Below, one piece after another: positions 1-8,548 of a stretch of DNA of 64,000 nt. The DNA comes from an uncultured Campylobacter sp. (GTDB taxonomy: Bacteria; Campylobacterota; Campylobacteria; Campylobacterales; Campylobacteraceae): assembly GCF_905372745.1 (NCBI RefSeq), contig NZ_CAJPQR010000008.1:1-64000 (forward strand), in the 5' to 3' direction. Numbering within the stretch: position 1 is the stretch's first letter; every line of letters starts with the position of its first letter. The notes beneath the pieces were generated by a model. That model made no database searches. It had not been told where the DNA came from and saw nothing but the letters and a program-made list of their open reading frames with translations. Made by a program: the position numbers and the translations under genes.

Positions 1-155
1 TTTAGCGCCTCGTCGTTTAGCGTCTGGATATCAAGCGCGGTGGCGCTAAATTTTAGATTTTTCGAGCTCACCCAGCCAAAATCAATCGCCTTATACATAA
101 AAATATCGTCGGCGTCGGGCGAGTGAGCGACGTTTATATGCTTAAAAATCTTCAA
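1..155 (-). CDS. mqnD: MqnA/MqnD-family menaquinone biosynthesis protein (5' part only)
   Basis: Only the first 51 codons lie in the window; the gene runs off the left edge. The start is taken as TTG at 155 because AAGGAT sits just upstream on the minus strand, the usual Campylobacter arrangement. The N-terminus contains AHSPDADDIFMYKAIDFGW, the hallmark of the MqnA/MqnD family of periplasmic-binding-protein-like enzymes. In Campylobacter this family makes 1,4-dihydroxy-6-naphthoate in the futalosine route to menaquinone, the only quinone route these bacteria use. MqnD is my preferred assignment, but MqnA is closely similar over so short a stretch. It is divergent from the methyltransferase gene that follows; the gap of about 108 bases must hold both promoters. 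Confidence 0.7.
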   Translation of the reverse strand, partial: MKIFKHINVAHSPDADDIFMYKAIDFGWVSSKNLKFSATALDIQTLNDEAL

Positions 156-224
156 ATTTTATCCTTTTTGCTCCGCTTTAAATTTCGCGCGTAGTTTGAT
201 TGCGAAATTATAGTAAATTTTTGC

Positions 225-230
225 TACAAT
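225..230 (+). promoter_or_regulatory. Putative -10 element for the D12 methyltransferase
   Basis: TACAAT preceded by TTTTTGC, 34 bases before the ATG at 264. Campylobacter sigma70 promoters rely on the -10 and often lack a clear -35. Confidence 0.45.
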
Positions 231-263
231 CGCCATAAAAATGCGGAATTTATAAAGAAAAAT

Positions 264-1358
264 ATGGAAAATCAGGCGTATTTAAAAGAGCAAATTTTAA
301 CTTATCTTGGCAACAAACGCTCGCTTTTAGGCTTTATCGAACAAGGCGTAAATATCGCAAAACACACACTTGGCAAAGAAAAACTAAGCTGCTGCGACCT
401 TTTTAGCGGTAGCGGCATCGTGTCGCGGTTTCTAAAATCCCACGCAAATTTCATCGTCGCAAACGATTTGGAGCTTTATAGTCGCGTAACAAACGAATGC
501 TACCTCGCAAACGCGGACGCGAAATTTAAAAAAGAGCTTGATTTTTGGCACGACAAATTAACTCGCCAAATCGGCGCAAATTTACGCGAGGGCTTTATCT
601 GCGAGCTTTATGCGCCAAAAGACGAGGCGAATATTTTGGCGACTGACCGCGTCTTTTACACGAGAAAAAACGCTGCCTACATCGATACCGCGCGCCAGAT
701 GATCGACTCGATCGTGCCGCAGGAGCTGCGCGTTTTTTTTATCGCTCCGCTGCTGTATTCAGCTAGCGTGCACGCCAACACTAGCGGCATTTTCAAGGGT
801 TTTCACAAAAACAAGGACGGCCTTGGGCAGTTTGGCGGACGCGGCAAACACGCGCTATCTCGCATCACGGCCGACATTAGCTTGCTTAAGCCCGTTTTTT
901 CAAATTTTAACGTCGAATTTGACGTGCAAAGGCGAGACGCAAATGAGCTTGCCGCCGAGCTTCCGCCGCTTGATCTGGTCTATCTTGATCCGCCGTATAA
1001 CCAGCATCCCTACGGCTCGAACTACTTTATGTTAAATTTGATCGCTAGCTACGAGCGTCCGAGCGAAATCTCGAGAGTTTCTGGTATCGCGCGGGGCTGG
1101 AACCGCTCGGTGTTTAATCAAAAATCAGCCGCCGCACCCGCGTTTTTCGAGCTAATCTCAAAACTAAAAGCCAAATTCGTGCTCATCTCGTTTAACTCCG
1201 AGGGCTTCATCGCGCGCGAGGAATTTAGCGAAAATTTAGCAAAACTCGGCGAAGTGCAAATTTTGGAGCAAAAATACAACGCCTTTCGCGGTAGCAGAAA
1301 CCTAGCCAGCCGTCCGACGCACGTTAGCGAGCTGCTTTACGTCTTAAAAAAGGCGTAA
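264..1358 (+). CDS. D12-class (Dam-like) adenine-specific DNA methyltransferase, orphan
   Basis: A 364-residue predicted N6-adenine DNA methyltransferase. The N-terminus has YLGNKRSLL, typical of D12/Dam enzymes, followed by the SAM-binding motif DLFSGSGIVS at about residues 45-54. The catalytic motif IV appears as LVYLDPPYNQHPYGSNYF near residues 236-253. No restriction endonuclease or specificity subunit is adjacent, so it looks like a solitary methyltransferase or the remaining half of a type II system. It lies between the divergent mqnD-like gene and recA and is read with recA. The recognition sequence cannot be read from the protein. The Shine-Dalgarno is weak (AAAGAAAAAT), but the start is fixed by a stop shortly upstream and by the conserved N-terminus. 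Confidence 0.85.
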   Translation: MENQAYLKEQILTYLGNKRSLLGFIEQGVNIAKHTLGKEKLSCCDLFSGSGIVSRFLKSHANFIVANDLELYSRVTNECYLANADAKFKKELDFWHDKLTRQIGANLREGFICELYAPKDEANILATDRVFYTRKNAAYIDTARQMIDSIVPQELRVFFIAPLLYSASVHANTSGIFKGFHKNKDGLGQFGGRGKHALSRITADISLLKPVFSNFNVEFDVQRRDANELAAELPPLDLVYLDPPYNQHPYGSNYFMLNLIASYERPSEISRVSGIARGWNRSVFNQKSAAAPAFFELISKLKAKFVLISFNSEGFIAREEFSENLAKLGEVQILEQKYNAFRGSRNLASRPTHVSELLYVLKKA

Positions 1359-1470
1359 ATTTAGGCTAAATTTGACCGCGCCCAAACCCGTCTCAAATTT
1401 GCGCGAATAATCAAAAATTCATCTCAAATTTGATAAAATCAGCCCGATTATTTTAAATTTAAGGAAGCCG

Positions 1471-2571
1471 ATGGCAAAAGAAAAAGAAGAGAAAAAGATA
1501 GTCCCGCCGACAAACGATTCGGACAAGAAAAAGGCCTTAGACGCGGCTTTAAAGCAGATAGACAAAGCGTTCGGCAAGGGTACGCTGATCCGCCTAGGCG
1601 ACAAACAAGTCGAGGCCATAGATAGTATCTCCACGGGTTCGCTAGGACTTGACCTAGCCCTTGGTATCGGCGGTATCCCAAAGGGCCGTATTATCGAGGT
1701 TTACGGACCTGAGAGCTCGGGTAAAACGACTCTGACGCTACACATCATCGCCGAAGCGCAAAAAACGGGAGCCACGTGCGCCTTTATCGACGCGGAGCAC
1801 GCTCTAGACGTGAAATACGCGGCAAATTTGGGCGTAGATACCGAAAATCTCTACGTCAGCCAGCCAGACTTCGGCGAACAGGCGCTTGAGATCGTAGAAA
1901 ACCTCGCTAGAAGCGGCGCGGTCGAGCTTATTGTAGTCGATAGCGTCGCCGCTCTAACGCCAAAAAGCGAGATAGAAGGCGACATGGGCGATCAGCACGT
2001 AGGCCTGCAAGCTCGTCTAATGAGCCAGGCGCTGCGCAAACTAGCCGGCGTCGTGCACAAGATGAATACGACCGTGATCTTTATCAACCAAATTCGTATG
2101 AAAATCGGTGCGATGGGCTACGGCACACCAGAGACCACTACGGGCGGTAACGCGCTTAAATTTTACGCCTCAGTGCGCCTAGACGTGCGAAAAATCGCCA
2201 CGCTAAAACAAAACGAAGAGCCTATCGGCAACCGCACGAAGGTAAAAGTCGTGAAAAACAAGGTCGCGCCTCCGTTTAAAACGGCGGAATTCGACATAAT
2301 GTTCGGCGAGGGTATCAGCCGCGACGGCGAGATCATCGACTACGGCGTGAAGCTCGATATCATCGACAAAAGCGGCGCGTGGTTTAGCTACAAAGCCGCC
2401 AAAATCGGCCAAGGCCGCGAAAACGCAAAAGCCTATCTCAAAGAGCACCCCGAGATATCAGACGAGATCGTAGCGACGATAAAAAGCTCGATCGGCCTAG
2501 ATAAGCTAATAAGCGGCTCAGGCGGCAAAGACGAAGACGGCGAAAGCATAGAAGAAAATACGGAGGAATAA
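1471..2571 (+). CDS. recA: RecA recombinase
   Basis: A 366-residue RecA, slightly longer than the C. jejuni protein because of an acidic tail. It forms the nucleoprotein filament on single-stranded DNA for homologous recombination, and in Campylobacter also for natural transformation. Walker A is GPESSGKTT near residues 80-88, the LIVVDSVAAL Walker B region lies at about 154-163, and the DNA-binding loops include MGDQHVGLQARLMSQALRK and the GNALKFYASVR block. The C-terminus is rich in Asp and Glu, as in other RecA proteins. AAGGAAGCCG precedes the ATG. The eno start follows only 3 bases after the stop, so recA and eno are almost certainly cotranscribed, as in other Campylobacter. Confidence 0.98.
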   Translation: MAKEKEEKKIVPPTNDSDKKKALDAALKQIDKAFGKGTLIRLGDKQVEAIDSISTGSLGLDLALGIGGIPKGRIIEVYGPESSGKTTLTLHIIAEAQKTGATCAFIDAEHALDVKYAANLGVDTENLYVSQPDFGEQALEIVENLARSGAVELIVVDSVAALTPKSEIEGDMGDQHVGLQARLMSQALRKLAGVVHKMNTTVIFINQIRMKIGAMGYGTPETTTGGNALKFYASVRLDVRKIATLKQNEEPIGNRTKVKVVKNKVAPPFKTAEFDIMFGEGISRDGEIIDYGVKLDIIDKSGAWFSYKAAKIGQGRENAKAYLKEHPEISDEIVATIKSSIGLDKLISGSGGKDEDGESIEENTEE

Positions 2572-2574
2572 AAA

Positions 2575-3825
2575 ATGGTATTTATAGAAGACGTAACCGC
2601 GATAGAGGTACTTGACAGCCGCGGCAACCCGACCGTGAAGGCGACCGTGGCTCTAAGCGACGGCACTGTGGCAAGCGCGATAGTCCCAAGCGGCGCAAGT
2701 ACGGGCAAACGCGAGGCGCTGGAGCTTCGCGACAAAGACGAAAGATACTGCGGCAAGGGCGTGCTAAAGGCGGTAGAAAACGTAAATTCGCAGATCGCCG
2801 AAGCCGTGATCGGGCTAGATGCCTTCGATCAAAAGGCGCTTGATGACGAGATGAGGGATCTTGACGGCACCGATAACTACTCAAATTTGGGCGCAAACGC
2901 CGTGCTTGGCGTATCTATGGCGGTAGCGCGCGCGGCGGCAAAGAGCCTTGACGTGCCTTTGTACCGCTACCTAGGCGGCGCAAACGCTAGCGTACTGCCG
3001 GTGCCGATGTTTAATATCATTAACGGCGGCGCGCACGCGAACAACAGCGTGGATTTTCAAGAATTTATGATTATGCCGTTTGGTTTTGATAAATTTAGCG
3101 ACGCGCTGCGAGCGGCGACGGAGATTTACCACACGCTAAAAGGCCTACTAAACGCGGCCGGTCACAGCACGGCAGTGGGCGACGAGGGCGGATTTGCGCC
3201 AAATTTAAACGATAATGAAGAGCCGATCAAACTCATCATGCAAGCTATCGAAAAAGCGGGCTACAAGGCAGGCGAGCAGATCAAACTAGCCCTTGACGTC
3301 GCAGCTAGCGAGCTGTACGAAAACGGCAAATATAAGCTAGAAGGCAAGGAATTTAGCAGCGAAGAGCTGATAGAGCGATACGCGCAGCTTTGCGAGAAGT
3401 ATCCGATATTTTCGATCGAAGACGGCCTAAGCGAGGACGACTGGGCGGGCTGGGCGAAGCTAACGAGTAAGCTTGGCTCTAAAGTGCAGCTTGTGGGCGA
3501 CGATCTTTTCGTAACGAACGAGAAAATTTTGCGCGAAGGCATCGCCAAAGGCGTAGGCAACGCGATTTTGATAAAACCAAATCAAATCGGCACGGTTAGC
3601 CAAACTATGCAGACGATCCGCCTAGCTCAGCGCAAAGGCTACCGCTGCGTGATGAGCCACAGAAGCGGCGAGAGCGAGGATAGCTTTATCGCGGACTTCG
3701 CCGTCGCGATGAATACGGGCCAAATCAAAACGGGCGCGACCTCAAGAAGCGAACGCAACGCCAAATACAACCGCCTGCTTGAGATCGAGCGCGAGACGGA
3801 CGAGTTTTTGGGGCATGAAATTTGA
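2575..3825 (+). CDS. eno: Enolase
   Basis: A 416-residue enolase, interconverting 2-phosphoglycerate and phosphoenolpyruvate. Because Campylobacter usually lacks 6-phosphofructokinase, the main use is gluconeogenic. The early motif VLDSRGNPTV, the loop SGASTG, the metal-binding SIEDGLSEDDW and GDDLFVTN blocks, the signature LIKPNQIGTVSQT and the SHRSGESEDSFIADFAV motif are all present and intact. It starts 3 bases after the recA stop behind GGAGGAATAAAAA, and its last codons overlap the next gene by TTGA. A secondary adhesin role, known for surface enolases in some bacteria, cannot be inferred from sequence. Confidence 0.98.
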   Translation: MVFIEDVTAIEVLDSRGNPTVKATVALSDGTVASAIVPSGASTGKREALELRDKDERYCGKGVLKAVENVNSQIAEAVIGLDAFDQKALDDEMRDLDGTDNYSNLGANAVLGVSMAVARAAAKSLDVPLYRYLGGANASVLPVPMFNIINGGAHANNSVDFQEFMIMPFGFDKFSDALRAATEIYHTLKGLLNAAGHSTAVGDEGGFAPNLNDNEEPIKLIMQAIEKAGYKAGEQIKLALDVAASELYENGKYKLEGKEFSSEELIERYAQLCEKYPIFSIEDGLSEDDWAGWAKLTSKLGSKVQLVGDDLFVTNEKILREGIAKGVGNAILIKPNQIGTVSQTMQTIRLAQRKGYRCVMSHRSGESEDSFIADFAVAMNTGQIKTGATSRSERNAKYNRLLEIERETDEFLGHEI

Positions 3826-4088
3826 ACGAGGCGCAAGACGAATACGTCGAGAAAAAGCCGTTTGATTTCAGGCTTTTTTTCAGATTTATGCTTATAGCGT
3901 TTTGCGTGGTCTGTTTTGGTGTTTACGTCGGCAACATAGTTTTTGGCAAGCGCTCGCTAGACGTGATGCTAAGCCTGCAAGAGCAAAAAACGCAGCTAGA
4001 ACGCGACGTCGAAACGCTAAAAAAACAAAACGCCCAGCTGCAAAAGGCGTATTTCGAGCTAAAAGAGCTCGAGCCGAGCGGCGGCTGA
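3822..4088 (+). CDS. FtsB/DivIC-like septum formation initiator family protein
   Basis: An 88-residue bitopic protein. A short basic and acidic N-terminus (about 20 residues) is followed by one membrane segment FRFMLIAFCVVCFGVYVGNIVF and a coiled coil with a leucine heptad pattern (LQEQKTQLERDVETLKKQN). This is the architecture of FtsB/DivIC divisome proteins, which bridge FtsL and FtsQ. The start is TTG, overlapping the eno stop as TTGA, so translation is probably coupled to eno. It sits in the conserved recA-eno-(this)-(AMIN protein) order of Campylobacter. The family call rests on topology and synteny more than on residue identity. Confidence 0.7.
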   Translation: MNEAQDEYVEKKPFDFRLFFRFMLIAFCVVCFGVYVGNIVFGKRSLDVMLSLQEQKTQLERDVETLKKQNAQLQKAYFELKELEPSGG

Positions 4089-4119
4089 TTAGTCGGAAAA
4101 TTTAAAAAACGGGGGAGTT

Positions 4120-4863
4120 ATGAAAATCGGTAAAATTTGGCTTTTGGCGCTAGCCTGCGGGCTGGCTTTTGGCAGAGAAAATCCTTTTGCGCCCTCGGGC
4201 GATGTAAACGCGAGCATGACTAGCAGCAACGTCGTGGAAAATTTGCCGCCTTTTGAGAAGCAAAATTTCAAATTTCCCGCCGACGCTAGAAACTTCATCT
4301 CCGTCACGCTAAAATACAAAAGCCTCGACGGCAGTATCAAGGAAAAAACCGTCGATATAAACAAAAGCATCTCGTGGCAGGATGAGTTTTTGCTCAGCAA
4401 GATCGCAGTACCAGTCGTCGTAGAAAAGCCCGACGTCTCGGTCACTAAAGAGGAACCAAAAGCCGCCGCGATAGACGTCGCGCCAAAGCCTACCGAGCGC
4501 AATATGACAACACAAGAGCCGCTAAAAGACGTCGTCATAAAACCGCTTGAAAAGCCGCAACCGCAAAAGCAAATCGTCTATAAGCAGACGAAATTCGAGA
4601 TCTATCCGATGCAGATAAAAATCCTCACGACCGATGAGAAACTAAAGGACTACTCGATCGACAAAGGCACCAAGGTCGTGATCGACTTCGCCTCGCAAAC
4701 GGACGTAAATACCAGGAAAGACGAGCTTGACTGCGGCGCGTTTAAAACGGCTCTTTTTGGCTCGCACGGCAAATTTTACCGCGTAGTTTTTGATCTGGAC
4801 GGCAGTTACAAGCACGAGATCGAAAAGACGCAGGACGGGTATCTGCTAAAGCTTTCTAGATAA
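4120..4863 (+). CDS. AMIN-domain periplasmic protein with N-glycosylation sequons
   Basis: A 247-residue exported protein. It has a signal peptide (MKIGKIWLLALACGLAFG), then a variable, Pro- and Lys-rich middle, then a C-terminal AMIN-like domain (about residues 155-245, with FEIYPMQIKILTTD and GKFYRVVFDLDG). AMIN domains bind peptidoglycan and localise envelope proteins. The protein is syntenic with the C. jejuni glycoprotein gene next to eno. Three motifs fit the bacterial PglB sequon D/E-X-N-X-S/T: DVNAS near residue 30, DINKS near residue 86 and ERNMT near residue 128. All three lie in the signal-proximal or linker part and not in the AMIN fold, consistent with glycosylated linkers. GGGGGAGTT precedes the ATG. 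It is likely the last gene of the recA-eno operon. Confidence 0.8.
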   Translation: MKIGKIWLLALACGLAFGRENPFAPSGDVNASMTSSNVVENLPPFEKQNFKFPADARNFISVTLKYKSLDGSIKEKTVDINKSISWQDEFLLSKIAVPVVVEKPDVSVTKEEPKAAAIDVAPKPTERNMTTQEPLKDVVIKPLEKPQPQKQIVYKQTKFEIYPMQIKILTTDEKLKDYSIDKGTKVVIDFASQTDVNTRKDELDCGAFKTALFGSHGKFYRVVFDLDGSYKHEIEKTQDGYLLKLSR

Positions 4864-5096
4864 ATTTGATTTTTGCGCGCCGAGCTTTCGGCGTGTAAAT
4901 TTACAGTGATAATTTTCTCGCGGCGAGGGTTAAATTTGAGCCTTTGTCGCGTTTTGTTTTTTAAATTTGGCTTTTAAATTTAGTCAAATTTGCCTTGATT
5001 TATTTTCCCCGCATTTTCCAAATTTCCCATCCCAATTTCACTCAAATTTAACCGCCCTTTGGCTAAGATTTTGCAAATTTGACTTAAGGGATAAAT

Positions 5097-6391
5097 TTGA
5101 ACAAACTCGCAGTAGCCTTCGCCGCTCTTTTCCTTGTCGTTTTCGTAAATTTTATTTACGAAAAACTATCCGGCCCGACTCGGTTCGTCGTTACCGCCGA
5201 TACTAAAATAATCCCGGGTTCCGAGCTAAGCAAATACGTAACGCAAGAGGAGATAGACGATTTTGCTTTTAGATATTGGGATATAGATAAGCAGATAAAA
5301 GATGACGCATTTGCTGAAAATTTCCGCAAGCTTTTAAAATCAAAGCAAACGGATCAAATTTTAAAATTTATGCAAGATAATAACATTAGCATAGACTCTC
5401 CCGTCATAGACGGCGTTACTCCTTTGATGTACGCTAGCTTTTACGATGACGAAGTCACGGCAAAAAGACTTATAGATATGGGCGCAAACGCTCACGCAAA
5501 AGATAACTACAAACTCTCGCCCCTGGCATAGAAAACAACTCTACAAAGACCGCTAAACTACTGCTTGATAGCGGGGTGAAATTCGATGAAGTAAAGACGG
5601 TGCAGTACTACATAGATCCTCCGTTTTACAATAACATTGAAAAGCTTATCATAGACGGAGACGACGTAAAGATAATATTTGAAGACAACTATCAAGTTAA
5701 CAAAGAATCCAAAGACGTAAACGATCCGATAGGATATATAGTAACCCATAACTACGTAGAGATGACCGAGCTTGCTCTTGCTAGCGGGTATAGACCCAAA
5801 CTTCGAAATAGACCCTCCTCGTTTCCCGGCCTAAGAGACGGTAGTTCGCCTTTTAAGCACTCACATTATGCCCTATTAGATACCGTGCCCAACTACGAAC
5901 CCATGCTAGAGCTTCTTTTAAAATACGACGTCGTAGGGTAACCTACTAAAGAGGAGCTAAAGAAGGCGTATGAGGAGTGCTATAAAAAGCGCAAGGGATG
6001 GATTGATTATAAAGAAAACTATATCTATAAGATGAATCAAGGCAGAGACGAAGAGGCCGAGGAAAAGATACAAAGAACCAATAATAAATACAAATATGCT
6101 CCTTACTGGCACATATATCAAGACGGTCTTTTACAATACAAACCAAAGCCGATAGACCCGAAAAAGATAGAAGAATTTGACAAAGAAATAAATTTCTATA
6201 ATCCGCATTGCCCCGATGAAAATGCTACGTTTAAAGATATTAGGGCTTTTATCAAATGGGCAAACGAAATGGAAAAACGAGACGGGATCAAGAGCGCCAT
6301 AGGTAGAGCCAAAAAGGGCATGGCTCAGGTGATTTACATAGATAGCAACCGAAGTAAATCAGACTCAAACTCAAATTTACAAAACAAATAG
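5097..6391 (+). pseudogene. Ankyrin-repeat exported protein, broken by a frameshift and a stop
   Basis: Three open segments read as one protein of about 430 residues. The first (5097-5531, TTG start behind AAGGGATAAAT) has a signal anchor, then an ankyrin unit with the block DGVTPLMYASF followed by a linker ending near KDNYKLSPLA. It meets TAG at 5529. Dropping back one base at about 5527 continues straight into AIENNSTKTAKLLLDSG, the expected second ankyrin half, in the frame of 5576-5941. That frame hits TAA at 5939 (VVG-stop-PTKEELKKAYEEC) and then stays open with no frame change to 6391. A single codon change could create this stop. There is no homopolymer at either lesion, so phase variation is unlikely. 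Base composition is more AT-rich than in the neighbours. Confidence 0.8.
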
Positions 6392-6406
6392 ATAAAAGGA
6401 GATAAA

Positions 6407-6445
6407 ATGTCAGGGGAAAAATTTGATAGAGCGGAGCTTGCCTAA
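6407..6445 (+). pseudogene. Stub of a lost gene downstream of the ankyrin gene
   Basis: A strong ribosome binding site (AAAGGAGATAAA) leads into ATG and 12 codons, MSGEKFDRAELA, then TAA. A site this good on so short a frame suggests the start of a gene whose body has been deleted. The remaining bases to 6697 contain no coding pattern that I recognise. Confidence 0.4.
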
Positions 6446-6697
6446 AGCGGCGGAGGTCACCACTGGGCGCGGGAGATTTGACTCCGCGGTTTAAGTAGCG
6501 AGGGCGCCAACCGGAGGTGGTTTGCCGGCAAATTTGGCTTAACGGCCTAAGTTTAGCCTTGCTGCGAGGCGCGAGCAAATCCGCAACCGATCTAAAATTT
6601 ACAATCTGTGCTAGGGTAAATGCTAGGATCGCTTAAGTTCCTGCGCGCGCAAATTTGAACCCCGCCTTTTAAAACTGCGCTCGGCACAAATTTAGCT

Positions 6698-7183
6698 TTA
6701 TTTATCCGCGCTTTTGCCGGCTTTTTTGAATTCTAAAAACTCCTCGTAGCGGCGGTCGATGATTTGTTTGACCTCGGCATAGTTTTGCGGCGAGTTTTCT
6801 ATGTAAAAATAGGCGTTGTTAAAGTCTTTTTCACCCAATTTATCCGAGACGAAATCCGCGTAATCCTGCAAATACCAGCCGTGGGTTTTAGCAAATTTCG
6901 TGTAGTAGGCTTTCGCAAACGCCTTGCCAGCGGCATTTAGCGCGTCGCTATCCAGCACACCGTCCATATCGCGAAAGAAAAATCCGCGGTAGTCAAAGCT
7001 ATCGTCCATCCGCGCAAAATCCGCCGAAAAATCCGCCGCAAACTCCTTGGAATAAAGCTTGCGCTCCATGCACCAGCGAAAGAAAAACGCGATGTGCGTC
7101 GCGCCGTTTTCCTGCGGGATGTCAGTCGGCGCAGTTTCCGCGCCCCAGTGCCATTTTGCCTTGTCGTAGGTTACGTAAGCCAT
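6698..7183 (-). CDS. Small hypothetical protein (DUF7832-like)
   Basis: A 161-residue soluble protein without signal peptide or membrane segment, rich in aromatic residues. The N-terminal pattern YDKAKWHWG...IPQENGATHIAFFFRWCMERKLYS resembles a small family I remember as DUF7832, whose members start with a similar Trp-His-Gly and Gly-Ala-Thr-His-Ile block. Such proteins are often found singly in accessory DNA and some look like immunity proteins; no partner toxin is visible here. The ATG at 7183 is preceded by AAGGGGGACGAA on the minus strand, a good site. It is divergent from the SemiSWEET gene. The function is unknown and the family match is from memory. Confidence 0.65.
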   Translation of the reverse strand: MAYVTYDKAKWHWGAETAPTDIPQENGATHIAFFFRWCMERKLYSKEFAADFSADFARMDDSFDYRGFFFRDMDGVLDSDALNAAGKAFAKAYYTKFAKTHGWYLQDYADFVSDKLGEKDFNNAYFYIENSPQNYAEVKQIIDRRYEEFLEFKKAGKSADK

Positions 7184-7291
7184 TTCGTCCCCCTTTAATC
7201 GGCGTATTTTACTAAAATTTAGCTTTACTTTAGCGCAAATTTACGCCCGCCGCGGGCAAATTTAGCGCTTGATTATCACAACTTAAAAGGA

Positions 7292-7297
7292 TATAAT
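7292..7297 (+). promoter_or_regulatory. -10 element for the SemiSWEET gene
   Basis: A perfect TATAAT, 27 bases before the ATG at 7324, with CAAAGGAGAAAAA as ribosome binding site between them. Confidence 0.6.
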
Positions 7298-7323
7298 GCC
7301 GCCTCTATTTCAAAGGAGAAAAA

Positions 7324-7581
7324 ATGAGCGAGAAAAATTTACAAATTTTAGGCTGGATAGGCACGTGTCTGTCGGTCATTATGTATATTTCCTACATCCC
7401 GCAGATAATGGGCAACCTCGAAGGCAACAAGACGCCTTTTATCCAGCCTCTAGCCGCAGCGATAAACTGCACGATCTGGACTAGCTACGGCCTGCTAAAA
7501 TCTAAAAGAGACTACCCGCTAGCGGCTGCGAATTTGCCCGGCATCATCTTTGGACTTTTGGCGACGATAACGGCGTTTTAA
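7324..7581 (+). CDS. SemiSWEET sugar transporter
   Basis: An 85-residue three-helix membrane protein of the MtN3/SWEET family. The first helix carries the PQ-loop-like motif ISYIPQIMGN near residues 22-31, the second has the conserved Asn and Trp region INCTIWTSYG (about residues 52-61) where the family binds sugar, and the third contains AAANLPGIIFG. Bacterial SemiSWEETs work as homodimers that make one alternating-access pore for small sugars. Campylobacter uses few sugars, so the natural substrate is open. The gene stands alone with its own promoter; the next 900 bases are repeats. Confidence 0.9.
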   Translation: MSEKNLQILGWIGTCLSVIMYISYIPQIMGNLEGNKTPFIQPLAAAINCTIWTSYGLLKSKRDYPLAAANLPGIIFGLLATITAF

Positions 7582-7599
7582 AGGACAAAGGCTGCTAAA

Positions 7600-8405
7600 T
7601 TTGTCGATACGGCGAAGTTAAATTTGCTATTTTTAACGCGAGTTTAGGCGGCTCAAATTTGCAAATTCGACCCCAAATTTGAATGTAAATTTTCTGCACT
7701 GTTTTGCCGTATTTTTAATATCTTGATTTTCTTACTAAGGGGGAGGGCTTTGCTTCGCCTGCGGCTCGTAACTGCGAGCAGACCTATTTACGCTCTGTTT
7801 ACAGCTACGAGCAAAGCGGTCTCAAGCCCATAGGGCGACGGTAGCGAACGTAGTGAAGCTAAAGTAGAGCGTCGCCTTTCTTTGCGTCGTGCTATGCACT
7901 CGCAACTCCGAAGGCAAACCCTCCCCCATCTGCTTGCAGCTGCTAACGCAGCGACGCAGAAGCCCTCTCTAACCCCACTGCATGTGAGAGGTTGCTGCAC
8001 TGCTTGCAGGTTTATTTGGCGCCATCACGTCGCGAATTTAAATTTGACGTTTTCAAGGTGCGGGTCTTGGCGAGTCAAATTTGCAAATTTGACTTCAAAT
8101 TTGAATGCAAATTTTCCGCACTATTTTGCTGCATTTTTAATATCTTGATTTTCTTGTTAAGGGGGAAGGGCTTGAATTACGCTCTGCTAGCAGCTCTCAA
8201 AGAGAGTGCAAGCACAAGGCGAGGCAAAGCCGAAGCAAAAGAGCTCCCCCTTAACAATCCCCCAACCCCTACGACGTGAGAAGTTGCTACACTGCGTGCA
8301 GGTTTATCTGGCGCTGTCGCGCCGAAAATTTAAATTTGACATTTTCAGGATGCAGGTCTCGGGGGGGGGTAAAATTTTGAAAATTTAACCAAATTTGACT
8401 TCAAA
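7600..8405. repeat. Non-coding stretch of two long imperfect direct repeats with inverted-repeat ends
   Basis: About 800 bases with no credible gene. A unit containing GCAAATTTGACTTCAAATTTGAATG, then TGCATTTTTAATATCTTGATTTTCTT (20-base parts shared) and a G-rich edge appears at about 7650-7745 and again at about 8070-8165. Two copies of GTGAGAGGTTGCTGCACTGC-like sequence (7985 and 8276) lead into each later unit. Each G-rich edge has a complementary partner downstream: AAGGGGGAGGG at 7737 with CCCTCCCCC near 7920, and TTAAGGGGGA at about 8158 with CTCCCCCTTAA near 8245. The units therefore end in inverted repeats around variable interiors. A run of nine G lies at 8361-8369. Confidence 0.7.
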
Positions 8406-8543
8406 TTTGAGCGTAAAGAGTTAAGGCGTAGGATTTTTGTTCTAGACGAGGCGGAAACGACGGAGGCAAGGGAGCGGACTAGTCGTCCGTGACCGAAGCC
8501 GACCGAGTTTCCAACAAAGTATAGAGCAAAAAGACAAGCCGCC
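8391..8543 (-). repeat. Type I structured intergenic repeat, copy A
   Basis: Read on the minus strand it begins GGCGGCTTGTCTTTTTGCTC, then TATACTTTGTTGGAAAC, a hairpin region, and GTTTCCGCCTCGTCTAGAAC. The apical hairpin is CGGAC-TAGTC-GTCCG at 8475-8489, and the outer arm pairs GGAAAC with GTTTCC. It lies just after the leuC stop. Confidence 0.75.
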
Positions 8544-8548
8544 AAATT

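Noticed and set aside
4967..5206. 79-residue frame before the ankyrin gene
   Set aside because: Runs through AAATTT-rich intergenic DNA and overlaps the true TTG start of the ankyrin gene in another frame.
5520..5531. Programmed frameshift in the ankyrin gene
   Set aside because: There is no slippery heptamer or run at the site, and a second, independent stop at 5939 would still end translation.
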